A stretch of DNA of 64,000 nt, taken from contig KL647302.1 of NCBI GenBank assembly GCA_000727475.1, positions 1,435,234 through 1,499,233 of the forward strand, given 5' to 3'. This stretch comes from Sarcocystis neurona (taxonomy: Eukaryota > Apicomplexa > Conoidasida > Eucoccidiorida > Sarcocystidae). Made by a program: the position numbers and the translations under genes. Under the pieces are notes generated by a model. It did not search any database, was not told the DNA's origin, and saw only the letters and a list, made by a program, of their open reading frames with translations. The stretch's first letter is position 1; each line of letters opens with the position of its first letter. This document shows positions 23,001 through 38,000 of this stretch, piece by piece.

Positions 23001-26000
23001 CGTGAAGCCTGCGGTCACTTGTCCTGCAGAACAGAGCTGCTCGAAGCTGCCCAGGAGGTCGTAGCGTTTTTTACGCCGTGTTCCCCTGAGGTGCTGCTGC
23101 ACACGCATGCACCGCTGGGGCAGATCGTCCTTCTCTCCTTCTCTTCTCCCCCTGCTGGCTTTTCCTTCTCCAATTCAAGCGGCCTTGCTGCGGCTGTCTC
23201 TGCTGATCCTCCAGGTAGACTAAAGAGAGCTGCTGCTGCCGTCGCACGAACCAGACACGCCGTTGCTGCTCGCCTCTGCAGCAGCCAGCGGCACGCCGTG
23301 CTGCCCCAGGCGTTCGGATGTGTTGCTGCGGCTCTGCAGCAGCAGTGGCACTTCTTGCTGCTGCGCGCTCGCTCCACTGCACCTGTCCCTGTGTTCGGTT
23401 GCCAGAACTGCAGCTGCTGCTGCGGGAACGGCCTGCTCTGCTGGTGGAGCTGCGATGAGACGATAAACGATGCCGCTGCTGCTCCCGACATGGCTGCTGA
23501 TATGACGGAGGAGAACGTGACTGCCCTTGTAGACACTGCGGCTGTTCCTGTGGACCCTGCTGTTCCCGCTGCTCCTGTGGACACTCCTGTTGCTGCTGCC
23601 GTAGACGCTGCTGCTGCCAGCGTATGGACTGCTGCTTCTACTGTTCACACCGCTGCTGTTTATCTCCTGTATGGACTGCTGCTGCTCATGTGTGTAGTGC
23701 TGTCGCTGCTGTCTCCGCTGCTGCTGCTTCTCCTGTGTGGACTACTGCCGGTCCTGAGACACTGCTGTTGCTGCTGGAGACACTGCTGCTGCGTCTCCTG
23801 TATGGGTTGCCGCAGCTACTCCTGTGTACGTTGCTGTTGTTGCTGTATGCGCTGCTGCTGCTTCTGTGTTGGTGTTGGTCTGTGACTCCTGCTGCTGAGA
23901 CTGTTTTTGCAGCTGCCGTTCGAAGAGCTGCTGCTGCTCTTCTGACCGACAATGCTACGTTTATGTGTGACTCCGCCGTCACTCCCTACTTTGTCCACTG
24001 CTGCTGGGCCTCTTTTTCACCGGTTGCTGTTGTATATATTGCTGCCGCGACGGTGCACAGTGCCGCCGTGCTACTGCATATGGAGGTGCTGCGGATGATT
24101 TGCTGCTGCTGCTGCTATGAAGCCTGCGACGGGTACTACCACTGCTGCTGCTGCTGCGTGCGCTGCTGTTGCTGCTGCTAGAGCGCTGCCGTTGCGTTGA
24201 ATATCACTGGGTCCCTGTGCAGCAGGTCCTCTATGCGACTGGGATACTGCGCGCACGACTCCGTTCGCGTTGCTGCTGCTTCTTCTGCTGCCTCAGCTGC
24301 AGTCCTTGCTTGCCGCCGTTGCTCCTAAGAGAGTTCTAGGCGGACGCGTATCACTTCGGCTGCTTCAGCTGCCTCTGCTGCAGTCGCTGCTCAGACGCTG
24401 TTGCGGCCGAGACGGTAGTAGTAGTAGTAATAGTAGTAGTAGTAGTAAAAGGAGCATTCGTAGGTCAGAGCTGCCGATACTGGCGTCATGCTGCCGCTGC
24501 TGCTAGTGGTGGACGCAGCACTATCGTTGCCGTTCCTGTTGCTCCTGTGACAGTTTCTGTTGCTATTCAGCTGCTTCTACTAGCCGTGGGAGACTGGCGC
24601 TGCTGACGTTCTGAGCAAGGCATTTGCTACCGCTGCGAGGGCTGCTGCTGCTGTCGCGCTGCTGCTCCTGCCTACAGAAGAACTGACACACGTGTGGCTG
24701 CTGGCGCTGGTGCTGTGCGCCTCTCCTGCCACCCCCGCCCGACGGAGCAGCAGCAGCAGCAGCGCCGAGAGCGGCGGGTGAAAACCGATCCCAAGGAGGA
24801 AAGCAGCCGCAGCAGGAAAAAGAAGTGTAGCAGCAGCCGCAGCAGCAGAAGCTGGAGCAACGCCGATCACCAGAGCAATAGTAGCAGAGCGCGTGTTCTC
24901 AGCGCAGCTGTTCTTCCTCACGTGACGACTGCGCTGCTGCTGCTTTGCTGCTTCGCTGTTGATTTTCACAGCTGGGCTTCTTCAGCGCCTTTCACTCTCT
25001 CTCTTTGTTTCCCTGTGGTGTTGTACTGCTGCTGCTGCTACAACACTGTGAACATTTCTCCTCCTCTGCTTCTGCTGCTGCTGCTGCGTTTGTAGAGCAC
25101 CCGCGGTACGGGGGATTTGCGGAGGGCAGCAGCCGAGTTGAAAGTGGAGCAGCGCTGCTGCTCATGCTGCTGCTGCAGCGGCTGCTGCTGCTGCGCGAGT
25201 CCCTCCGGTGCGACCAGGTCGCCGCTGTCCTGCATCTCTTCACTGTCGCACAAGTGAGGAACCCGCAGCGGCAGAACTGTGCAGCAGCCCCAGGACGGCG
25301 CAGCAGGACAGCAGCAGCAACAAAGGCAGAAGAAGAGCGGCAGCAGCAGGAGAGGCAGAACAGCGGCAGCAGCAGCAAAGCAGTAGAGCAGCAACAGCAG
25401 CAGCAAGAAAGGCAGAAGAGTCGCAGCAGCAGCAGCAAAGGCAGAACAGCAGCAGCAGCAGGAAAGGCAGAAGAGTCGCAGCAGCAGCAGGAAAGGCAGA
25501 ACAGCAGCAGCAACAAGAAAGGCAGAAGACTCGCAGCAGCAGGAGGAAAGGCGGGAGCGCAGCAGCCGCAGCACCAGCAAAAGTAGAAGAGTCGCGGCAG
25601 CAGCAACAGGGAAGAGAAGTGGACAACGCAGCGAGCCGCAACACTAGCCAGAAGTTGTCTGTAAGTCTGAGACATCGAAGTCGGCTGTCTTTCTCTCTGT
25701 CTCTCCCTCTGCTTTTTTGTCTTCCCCTCTTCCTTCGTGTGTCTCCGTGTCTCCGTGTCTCTGTCTATTTAGACGGTGTGTGCGCATATATAACGACTGT
25801 TGGAAAGGGAAAGGAGTGACCCCCTGCGTTTTTCATTTGCGTCGGTACCACGGCACGTTCCTCCCTCCGTGCGCGTCTCTTTGAACGCAAATTTTGCAGA
25901 TGAAATTGTTCCCCACCTTCTCTTGACGTCTTCCTCACGTCTCTGCTCTTCGGTTGAAGAACGTGCAGATGAAATACTCCCTACATTCTCTGTATATGTT

Positions 26001-29000
26001 TTTCTCATTTCTCTCCTTGGTTGACGCGTCCGTAGACGCAGTGCTTTCCTCCATCTGTAGACGTCCTTCCCAGTCTTTTTTCCTTCAGAAGACGAGATCG
26101 TAGATGAATTTCTGCTGCACTCCTATGCGCTGTTCTTCTTCTTCTTCCTTGTCTTTGCGTAGAAATTATGAAGGGGTGGGGCACCTGTCCCCGCCTTCTC
26201 CCTGCAGTGCCACACCAGGGGAGGCTCTTAAGCGCGAGCCTGCCCTGTGTTCTTCGACTGAACTGCACGTGTGTAAACTAAGAGAGAAGAGAAAATAAGA
26301 GAAAGGGCTCCTACCTGCATCGCAGTGTCTGCATGTATTTGCTGGGACAGCAGGAGTGCATCAAATACATATAGCGACACGTATAGATTTGTCTCTCGAC
26401 CGACTGCTCAGGACAAGTATATATGACCTGCTTGCGTCAGGGCGTATACACTCGGACATACATGTATACACATACACACCCACACCCCGATGAATACATA
26501 CATACATTCATACATTCATATATACATACGTACATAAATACGTATACCCATGCAGATGTACATACATATATATACACGCACACACATACATTCGCACATA
26601 TACATACATACATATACATACATTCTTGCATACATATGCATGCATACATATGCATACATACATATACATATATACATATACATACATATATATACGTACA
26701 TGCACACATACACATACATGCATACATGTATATCCATCGATACATCCATCCATACATACGTACACACATATCTACATATATGCGCTCACACACATACGTA
26801 TACATACATGCACACAAATACATATGTACATGCATACATATACGTACACATATATGCATGCACATATATGCATGCACACATACACATATTTGCACGCACA
26901 CAAATACATACATATATACATACATACATATACATGCATACATATACATGCATACATATACATGCGTACATATACATGCATACATATACATGCATACATA
27001 TACATGCGTACATATACGTAAATAACATTTGGATGACTTCTGTTATCCGACGCGTGGACCCTCTGCCATCAGACGGGGGAGACGTGGCCTCTGCAACGCG
27101 TCTCGTCGCACACCTCCTTGTTCGTCCCCTCTCTTTGTCTACCTGTTATCTGTCTCCACGTTTCCCTCTCCATACACAACGAAGACACATGAAAAATCTG
27201 CCGCGGCTCTCTGTATGTGTGGACCTGTATATACATATGTGTATGTGTATGTGTGTGTGGGCGTTGACTACGCCCTCCATATATATATATATATGTCTCC
27301 GTGTGTATGTATGTGTATATATATGTATATGTGCTGGGATTCTCGTTCTCTGTTTACACACCAGGATCTCCGCACATGTATATACATATTTATAGATGTG
27401 TATATAAATGTGAAGATATATACCCACCAGTGTCTCCACACTCGTATATGCATATATATATGTGTGTGTGTGTGTCAATATATGTACATATGTGTGTATA
27501 TATATACACTCATATATATATGCGCATATGTGTGTATACGTATAATTGTAGGAGGGTGAAGAACACACCCTCCTGGAGACGGGTGTATATTTGGGTTTGT
27601 GAGCGTAGGTGGAGATCCTCCAGTTTCCTCTGTAAGAACGTGGAGATATGTTTCCGTCCAAATTTATCTGTTTAGAGACCTGGTTATACGTCTCAGTTTA
27701 CATGCGTATATATAATATTCACATGCATGTGTGCAGTTCTTGTATACAAATATGTACCTGTACGCAGGCAGGTCTCCATACACATATATTCATACGTACG
27801 CATGGCCAGTTCTACATATACGTGTATGCTCACGTACGTGGGCCGCTCTTCACCTCCTGTGCTGGTGCCTGTGTGCCAACTTCTTAAAATATTTTAATAG
27901 TTGCTGACGCTCACGTGTTCACGTTTTGCTTCCACGGCTCGTGCGAAGAGACTGCCCGGGTGTGTGAGGGTGCGTGTCTCGAAGGAAGTGGTCGCGGCGA
28001 AACGGCCAAGAGGGGAGGTGTCGCCCCGCTGTCTCCACGGCAGATTCTGCTACCCAGCGTGGGGTGGAGAATTGCTTCTCCACCGAGGGAATCGAGAGAC
28101 GGTCATACGTGTCTCTGTGTAGAGAGACAGGTGACCATCTCTATTGGAATTCTTTCCTCTGCTTCTTCGCTCTCTGTCTCCCCGTCTCTGTCTCCCGTCT
28201 CTGTCTCCCCCTCTTCGTCTCCCTGTCTCTCTCCTCTCTATGTGTCCGTCTCTCGCCGTCTCTCTGTCTCCGTCTCCCCCTCTCTGTCTCCCCGTCTCTC
28301 TCCTCTCTCTGTGTCCGTCTCCCTCCTCTCTCTGTCTCTCTCNNNNNNNNNNNNNNNNNNNNNNNNNNNNNNNNNNNNNNNNNNNNNNNNNNNNNNNNNN
28401 NNNNNNNNNNNNNNNNNNNNNNNNNNNNNNNNNNNNNNNNNNNNNNNNNNNNNNNNNNNNNNNNNNNNNNNNNNNNNNNNNNNNNNNNNNNNNNNNNNNN
28501 NNNNNNNNNNNNNNNNNNNNNNNNNNNNNNNNNNNNNNNNNNNNNNNNNNNNNNNNNNNNNNNNNNNNNNNNNNNNNNNNNNNNNNNNNNNNNNNNNNNN
28601 NNNNNNNNNNNNNNNNNNNNNNNNNNNNNNNNNNNNNNNNNNNNNNNNNNNNNNNNNNNNNNNNNNNNNNNNNNNNNNNNNNNNNNNNNNNNNNNNNNNN
28701 NNNNNNNNNNNNNNNNNNNNNNNNNNNNNNNNNNNNNNNNNNNNNNNNNNNNNNNNNNNNNNNNNNNNNNNNNNNNNNNNNNNNNNNNNNNNNNNNNNNN
28801 NNNNNNNNNNNNNNNNNNNNNNNNNNNNNNNNNNNNNNNNNNNNNNNNNNNNNNNNNNNNNNNNNNNNNNNNNNNNNNNNNNNNNNNNNNNNNNNNNNNN
28901 NNNNNNNNNNNNNNNNNNNNNNNNNNNNNNNNNNNNNNNNNNNNNNNNNNNNNNNNNNNNNNNNNNNNNNNNNNNNNNNNNNNNNNNNNNNNNNNNNNNN

Positions 29001-32000
29001 NNNNNNNNNNNNNNNNNNNNNNNNNNNNNNNNNNNNNNCTCCCCCCTCTTTGCCTCCCTCTCTCTGTCCCCCTCTCTCTGACCCCCTCTCTCTGTCTCCC
29101 TCTGTCTGTCTCCCTCTCTCTGTCTCCCCCTCTTTGCCTCCCTCTCTGTCTCTCTGTCTCTCTCCGTCTCCCCCTCTTTGCCTCCCTGTCTCTTTCCTCT
29201 CTCTGTGTCTGTCTCTCGCTGTCTGTCTCTCTGTCTCTCGTTGTCTTTCCCTCTTTCTTGTCCCGTCTCTCTCTGTCTTGATCTCTCTGTCTGTCTCTGT
29301 GGCGCCCGTCTCTCTGTGTGGGCGCGGAACAGAAAGGGGAAATTGGGCCAAGTAATAAGTTCTGCGAGTACAGAGAAAGGTCACGTGGATGTCTCTCCAG
29401 CGTGTGTAGCTTTTTCTGTAGTACTCCGAAGAACTGCGTCTAGAGAAGACTTTCCCATTTGCCTGCTGCTGCATGACAACACCCGGTGCGGACCACTTGC
29501 AGAGTCTTCCCCGAAGTTCCTACCTGCTGCTGCTCGACACTTTCTACCAGAAGCTGCTACTGCAGTCGAGGCAGCAGCGGGCCCTCGCGGCACGCCTGCA
29601 CCTGCTGCTCTCTCCACAGACGAACAGCAGCGGCGTCGGAAGCACCGGTCTCTGCGCCAGCAGCAGCTGCACCGCCGGCGTCGTCCCCCCTCCCGACAGC
29701 AGCGGCGGCGGCGCCGAGATCGCCACCAGGAGCCGCGGCAACTGCGTCATCAACACTGGCAGCAGCAACACAAGAAGGAGAAGCAGCAGCAGCGGCGTCG
29801 GCAGCAGTGGCCTGGTGCTTCCTCAGCAGCAGCAAACAGAGGCGTTCCACCAGCAGGAGGAGGTGGCAGTGCTGGTAGCTGCTGCCCAGGCTCTTTCCCC
29901 GCAGAACAGACTGATGCCGCGGCAGCTGGAGCAGCAGGAGGAGGAGAGGCGCAGACTGCAAGTGTGGGTCCGGGAGTCTTTGTCTCGGCGTTTGCAGCTG
30001 CTGCTGCAGTTGGCTACTGCTGTGTCGGCCGCGCTCCACACAGCAGCAACTGTCTCCCCTGCGCAGCACATGCTTCAGAGCTACTTGCAGAAGCAGCAGC
30101 AGCTGCGGCAGGAACAGCCGAGGCAGCAACGCCAGCAGCAGATACATGTACTTCTTCCCGTAGAGACAGCAGAGCGGCCGTTTGTTTCACATACAACTGC
30201 TGCGTCCGCCGCAGCTGCTGCTGGTGCGACAACAGCATCAGCAGATGCGACACTTGCAGCGAGGCTGCTGCGGCACCTTGCAGAAGAAGTGCTGCTGCTG
30301 TTGGAGCTGCAGCAGAAAAGCAGCGACGAAGTATGCGGCCACTATCCCCCACACCCTCAGCGCCGCCACCAGCACCAGCCCCAGCACCTCCTCCACTGCT
30401 CTCACCGGTCGGTGGCGCCCCAAAAACAGCAGCAGCAGCAGCAGAACGGCCGGCACCGACAGGAGAGCCAGCAGCAGCACCAAGACGGTCAGCAGCAGCA
30501 GCCGCAGGACAGTCGACGGGAGCTGCGGGAAAAGAGCGGACAGCGGCGTCGGAAATGTCTGCAGGAGCAGGTTCGACAGCAGCGGGAGAGGGACGGGGAG
30601 CAGCAGCACCGGCGGACCGCATCGCAGCAGCAGCGTCACTCGGAGCATCAGCAGCAGTATGAGCGGCAGCAGCACCAGATGTGGGAGGGCGCAAGCCGTC
30701 GTCTTCTGCAGGAGGAAGAAGTCTGTCAACATCTGGACGTTCTGCCGCTCTCGGCCTGCGACGTTTCCACGTAGGAACGACGTCCACAGACACAGAGCGG
30801 CTGCAGCAGCAGAGAGAGGAAAGGAGAGACAGACAACAGCAGGGATGCAGAGAGACAGAGAGAAAGAGAGAGAGACACAGAGATATACACAGGAGACAGA
30901 TTTGGGTGTGCGCACGGATGTGGAGGTCTATAGCGGGAAATTATAGAGACACAGATATGAACTCAGAGACAGCGGTGGGACTTGTTCGTCCCAGCCGCTG
31001 CCGCTTTCGTCAGCGCTGTTCCGTCTGTTTTTGTCGGCGTCACCCATGCAACAGAGCTCCTAGACGACGCAGGAGAAAAACTGCCACTGCGAAAGAAGCA
31101 GAGAAGGCGGTGATAATGACGGCTTGTGTCGACGAGTTCTTCCCAACGTCAACAGCCGGAGGAACGACCGCATGTGTGTGCGTGTGTGTTGCAGCAGGTT
31201 CTAGAGCAGGGTCGTCCACCACGTCTTTGCTGCACACGGCCCGCAGACGTCGGTGTATATGTACCCCTTTCTCTACCTGTATACCCATCACTATATATAT
31301 ACATATCTGTATGCGCGTGTTTCTACATATACAACCGTCGTTATTGCTACGTCTACATATAAATCTTTGTCAAAGTGTGTGTCTGTATCAATACATACAT
31401 ACACAGCCATACCTCCTCACCTATCCGTATCAACACGTATATATATACATATTTACGCCTCCATGTATATATATATGTATATGTATATATACGCACATGT
31501 GTAACTTCTCTGTGTAGACGTGTCATACGTGGACATCGGGGAGACGCAGCACAGGTGTAGACTTAGTTACCTGCAGGGTATACCATACGCACATATGAGT
31601 ATGCACATATACATATATATATATATACTTATATATATACTGTATGTTCTCACAGGTGAGTATACACATTTATCTATCTATTTATCTATCTAAATATCTC
31701 ATGTATATCGCCTTTTTCGTCTACGGCAGTGTCGGCCTACTCCATCATAGGTGCATATACATACACGTATACATATCCATATCTATCTATCTATATCTAT
31801 CTATATCTGTCTATCTATCTATATCTGTGTGTCGGTATAATTCCATTATATGTACATATATGTATGTGTGTATATATACATATATATGCAGACAAGTATC
31901 TACGTATATATAAATATATACGTAAATATGTGTACATAAGTACACATACATATATATATGTACGTATACATGCATAGGACTATATGAGTGAAAATGACAT

Positions 32001-35000
32001 ATGTATATGTGTAATGCTACCTGTGCTCTTGCGTCTATATGGACGTATATCTGTGTCTCCCACCGTCGAAAGCGTGTCTCTGTGTTTCGGTGTATATCTG
32101 TGTCTGTATATATGCATGGCTGCAGGTGTCAATGTCTGTGTTTCTACTTGTGTCTCTCTCCCCGCAAATTTTCTTCGAAGTCCGTCCTTTTCCATGCGCA
32201 CACCAGTCTACCTCTGTGTATAGATATCTGTCTCGTCTCTATCTCTCGACCGCCCTGCTGCTGTCCGTCCCCGTGTCTCCCTCTCTTTCCGCAGCTCGCG
32301 CCGTCTCCCCTCCTCCCGTCTCCCCTCCCCCGTCCTCCCTCCTCCCGTCTCCCTCCCCCCGTCTCCCCTCCTCCCGTCTCCCTCGCTCTCCGTGTCTCCG
32401 TTTCGCCGTCTCTTCTCCCGCTGTCTCCCTTTTTCGCTCTCAACGTGTTCCCCGTCCTCTCGTTTGGTCTCTGGGCTGCGTCTTCTCCACCGCCTTATTC
32501 CCCCTGCTGTATGTATCTGTCTGTGTTGTACTTCTTGTAGCTCTCCCTGCACAGGTGACTCTGTGTAACTCTCCCTACAAAGTGTGGGGTCCTTCTTTAC
32601 GTCCTCCGCTTCCTCTCTCTCACTGTTTTCTTCCTACGTAGACACATACACACAAAATATCTCCAAAAATATGCGCTTCCTGTGTCATTCTCTCCATCTC
32701 CTCTGTACACATATATACAAATGTATAGAGAGACACGATCCCGCCTCCGCAGGACGGCAGGCGTACCTATCGGTTTATATGCATATATACAGATATATGC
32801 GTCTATGTGTGTGTCTATCTCCATATATACAGACGTGTGTGTATAAATATGTATATCTCTCCATACATACAGATATGTGTGTGTGTGTATATATATGTAT
32901 ATCTCTCTCTATATACATATTTATATATATCCCCACACATATATACATATATGTAGATATGTGTGTAGTACATGTATATCTATCTATATATATATACATA
33001 TCAATATATATATATAGATGTGTGTATATTATATGTGTATGTTTATAGCTACCACTGTGTTTCTGCAGCAGATGCTACAACACATATATGTGTGTAGACG
33101 TGTATATATATAGATGTTGACACGAAGTACGCCTATACATGGGCGCGCGTTGTGTTACGTAGAAATGACTTTTACAGGGAAAGGGAACTTTTGCAGTCCA
33201 CCAGGTAACGCGGGTGTGAAGAATGTTGAAATAATACATAAAGGAGAAGTCTCACGTTGTAAGTAAATATCGCCCCAACTTATTTAAGAAGAGAGTCCTC
33301 GAGAGTGGTTCAAAGGCTTCCGCAGAGACGGAGACCTGCAGCCCTGCGCATCTGTTGCTTCCGCAGTACCACCAATCCGCTCCAGTACATACATATACAT
33401 ATATATGAGATTGAAACACAGGTGCCACATGTATATATATATATATATTTGTATGTAATATGGATAATTATAAGTATATAACTTATGTGTACGTGTATGA
33501 GAGATGCTTGTGTGTATATATGAGGCATCACCATCACGCCGGTCTGAGTCATTTATATATATATGTATACATATGAGATAGAACTACAGATATCACACAT
33601 ATACATGTACATATATATATATATGTGTATGTAGTATGGATAATTGTAAGTATCTAAATTGTGTGTACGTGTGTGAGAGGTGCTGGCGTGTGTATATGTG
33701 AGGCGTCAACAAATATGTGCAATATATATTTTACATACTAATATGTAGATATGTGAGATACACGTATACATATATTTAAGATGAGGTTTCAGGGTCTATA
33801 CATATATATATATATATGTGTATGAGATATATACAGGTAAATAGATATTTTGTATATATATGAATATCTCATATATACATACTATATATTTATCCACATA
33901 TATATATGAGATGAGGGTTTAGGGTCTACATATATGATATATATGTATGAGGTATATATAGTTGAATATATAATATGTATGTAGATCTCCTATATACACG
34001 TTGCACACATGTAAATATATGAGATATATTGTATATGTATAAGAGATATACATGTATGTGGAAAGTGTAAATATATGATATATATGTAGCTATATACAAT
34101 CGTAAAGATGTACGTGTGACTGCATATTTGACGTAATACAAAGTACGAATCTACAGAGAAGAGATACACATGGTATGTACGTAGACAGACACGGGAAAAC
34201 CCAACAATAAATAAAAATATATATATATATATATAGAGAGGATTTATATTCAAAACGTACAACTATGCAGGACCTGAGAGGGTGAGGAGCAGAGTCGTAT
34301 GTGTGAAGATATCCCGCGCAAAATTACATATATGTGACTGTCACAGTACCAAGCCTCCCTCTGCCTACTACTGAAATGCCTACATATACGTATAGAGAGA
34401 GAAATAGAGGTTTGAAAAATATACATATATGTATATGTGTATGTACAGGTCCAGTGATACACGTATGTCTACGTATACGCAAATCTACATGAACAGCATA
34501 CTATCTGTGCGGATCTACACATATATATAGATACGTAGCTGTAGATAGATAGAGATAGACAGGCAGAGCTGGGTAGATGGAAATGTATCTACGTGTGTGT
34601 ATAAGCACAGAAAACAGACATATACGTGTAAACACGCCTGCCGCATATATCCTCCTCCTTGTCGCTCTTTTTCACTTTTTCTCTTTTGGATCCTCTCTCT
34701 AGGAGACGGAGAGACGCAATGCATGCAGAACGCGTGCTCGTACGCATATATATGTATATATATGTGGGTATGCATGTTTGTGTTTTTACATGCGTCAGCG
34801 TGTGTGTAGCCACACGTGTCTATCTCTCTCTTTATCTTTGTGTGTATCTCTTTATATATTCATCTGCATGCATGTGAAATTCTACGTGCCTACACACACA
34901 CAGCAGTGCACCTTGCATGACGCAGGTAAACACATTCATAGCATGACAAATGCGTTTAGAGATACATACGTTAATGCAGAGACATACTTGACACACAAAC

Positions 35001-38000
35001 CTGCGGCATCACATATATTCAGTTTACACATATACATATGAATGTACGTGCTCTATTATATATATAAATCCAAATGAATGTACGCACTCTATTATATATA
35101 TGTATATATAAGAACACTATCTATCTCTCTCTCTATATATATATATGCGAATACACACATACACACAGATGGACAAGTGAATAGACAGAGATACATGTCT
35201 GACAGCTGCGTATATATATACATATGTTAATGTACGGACATACCTGACACTCACCTGCGGTATCATATATATGAGTATGTATACACTGATATGGGATTCG
35301 TATCATATATATATATACATTCAGTATATATATATATATGTATGCCTTGATATGGGATTTATATCATATGTGTATATATACATATATTCAATTTATATAT
35401 ACATATGTAAAATTGATACACACCTGCCATACCATATATATATATATGTATATTCATTCAAAACATATACATATATATGTATTGATATGGACTTTGTGTC
35501 AAACATATGTATGTATATATATGTCCAGTTTATGTGTGTATATATGCACTGATACAGGGTTTGACTCATATATATATTTCTTCGATTTGTATATATGTTG
35601 ATATGTTCTGCGGGGAAAGACGTGTTATATGTGTGGTGGTGGATGTGGTGAGGTGACGTGGACGTTGCGGCGTGCTGCTGGTGCTGCTGTTTGTGCTGCG
35701 CTGCTGCAGGCTGCTGTACACTTTCGCTATCGTCCGCTACTCTCTTGGCGATTCTCAGGCCTTTCGAGCTGCCGCCGCAGAGGCAGAGCAAATCGAAGGA
35801 CTTTTTGATAAATTTCTCGAGCTGTGAGAGTGACGCACATGCGCCTGCTCTCCCTAACCCTCTTCTCCCGTTCTTCTCTTTTATAGAAACATACGCACAT
35901 ACACGCACACACATGGAAGTAGTAGAGTATTTACGTGTGTATATCTGTCATATCGTCTGAGAGATATAGAGATATACACACATATTTGTGTATATATATA
36001 TATATATATACGTGACAATGTGTGTACTTTCTACATGAATGATAGAAAGAGTAGTAGTAGTAGTAGTAGTATAGCGTATACGCGTGTATGTCTGTCATAG
36101 CGTCGAACAAGTATAGGTACATGTATGTATATATGTATATATATATGTATATATTCGTAGATGAGCTGTGAACATATGAAGGATGATGGTAGGGGTAGTA
36201 ATAATACGGTGATCTATACTTACACATATACAAAGATATGCGGGCGTACGCAGGTATCTACGTCTTACGTATTAACGTGTTCTATACATCTATACGTACA
36301 ATCAAAAATACATATATGCGTATACATATGTAAGTGCGTATATTTATACATACATATCCGTGTACGTGTGTATGCCATCGTATATATATATATATATATG
36401 CCTGTATATGCGTTTACGCGTGTGTATGTGTATCTATATGTATACACACATAGAGGCACGTAGTCATGTCTCCAGGCCCCTATCTATCTACCTGCGTCCA
36501 CAGATTAGCATGTAAACATGTGTATACATGTATATGCTTCCGTATAAAAGTACGTAAATACATTTATATGGACCTGATCATATACATATATGAGCACGCA
36601 AACCCATGCATATATATATATGTACGTATTATGTACGTATATTAGCACATGAAGATTTATACAACGGCTTCTCTTAAGAGAGAAAAATGAGGTACCGGCA
36701 GACGTCGTGAAGCGCCGCACTTCTGTTATTGATATTTCCCGGCGTTTTCCTCTCTTCTTCATTATCTCATATACAAACGCGCACATATATATATACGTGT
36801 ATGTAAATGTGTATACGTTTGTATAGATTCTTAATAGGACGTAGATAAAGAAGTAGTAGCAAACGAGAGCCTTCCTGGGAGTGTGTGTACACATTTGTAT
36901 AATCTTGAAGGAAGTTATCATTCATGGTATATATACACGTTAGTATACGCCTGCGTATACATATATATAAATATTTATACATATATATTTCGTATTTCCT
37001 CATATATATATTATATATACGTGTACTTATACATATATGCTTCACATGCCTATCTATCTCTATCTCTATATATAACATATGTATACACTGGGTATATATT
37101 CATGTATCTTATGTACGTATACGTATATACGTCACATGCATATGTGTATACATTATATATACAGTTTTCGTATATATTCACATATATAAATAGAATATAT
37201 ACGTACACATGTACACCTATAGATCATACGCACACATATATCTATGTTCACATATGTAGAGATACGTATATATATATATATATATACGTCCTGACGTGGG
37301 AGAGAGGCTTCCCGAGGGAGCGAACATATACGCAGGCGTATTATGGACGTGCGGAGTGCACGCATAGCTCCCCTGATGCGCATACATATCCCCCCCCCTG
37401 AATCTGCAAGCGAACTCCATACACAGAGAGATACTCTTCCATAACTTGCACGTTTTCTTCTTCATTTCTTGTCCCCTCCTGTAGTAGCGTCTCTGCGTCC
37501 GCGCAACTATGCGTATTTACGCTTCGACTTCTATAAGTACATATATGGGCATGTGCAGGTGTAGACGAATACATGGGGGGAACGTATATCCCTGTATGTC
37601 TGTGCCCACACACGTCCGTAATAAATACATATGTGTGGAGACGCGTCTGCCTGCACCTCAGCGCCGCTATCTCCAAACACATCATAGAGGTATATATGTG
37701 TGTGCTGTGCTTCGCTTTGTTTCTCTGTATAACGCGTCAGAAACGACTATTTATTTGTTGAGTTTGTATCTTCGGGTGGACATACACACGACCCGGCGCA
37801 CGCATGGTGGCCGCAGCGTCTTTGCAAGAAGCCAGACCTGAGCGGTGTTCTTCTGCGCGGCGTCTGCGGCAGGACGAGGTACTGGTGCGATTGCTGCTGC
37901 GCTTGGTGTTTCTGTAGACTGCATGTAGAAGAATTTCTTGGGGCTGCTGCGAAGGGACCTGACGGGCGAGCGGCAGGACCTGCTGCTGTCGCTGCTGCTG

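Noticed and set aside
23215..24180. Cys/Leu/Ala-rich plus frames in the CTG block
   Set aside because: Splicing from 23214 to 25096 keeps phase and yields continuous helical sequence, so the CTG block is best treated as intron.
26423..27395. Frames of 200-281 codons made of His, Tyr, Thr and Ile
   Set aside because: Pure translation of ACAT/ATGC satellite; similar frames exist on the opposite strand.
28343..29038. Long frames spanning the N run
   Set aside because: Open only because N cannot encode a stop; no evidence of coding.
33900..33930. TTTAGGG-like telomere motif (GAGGGTTTAGGG)
   Set aside because: Only one or two units in AT-rich DNA and no array, so not an interstitial telomere.
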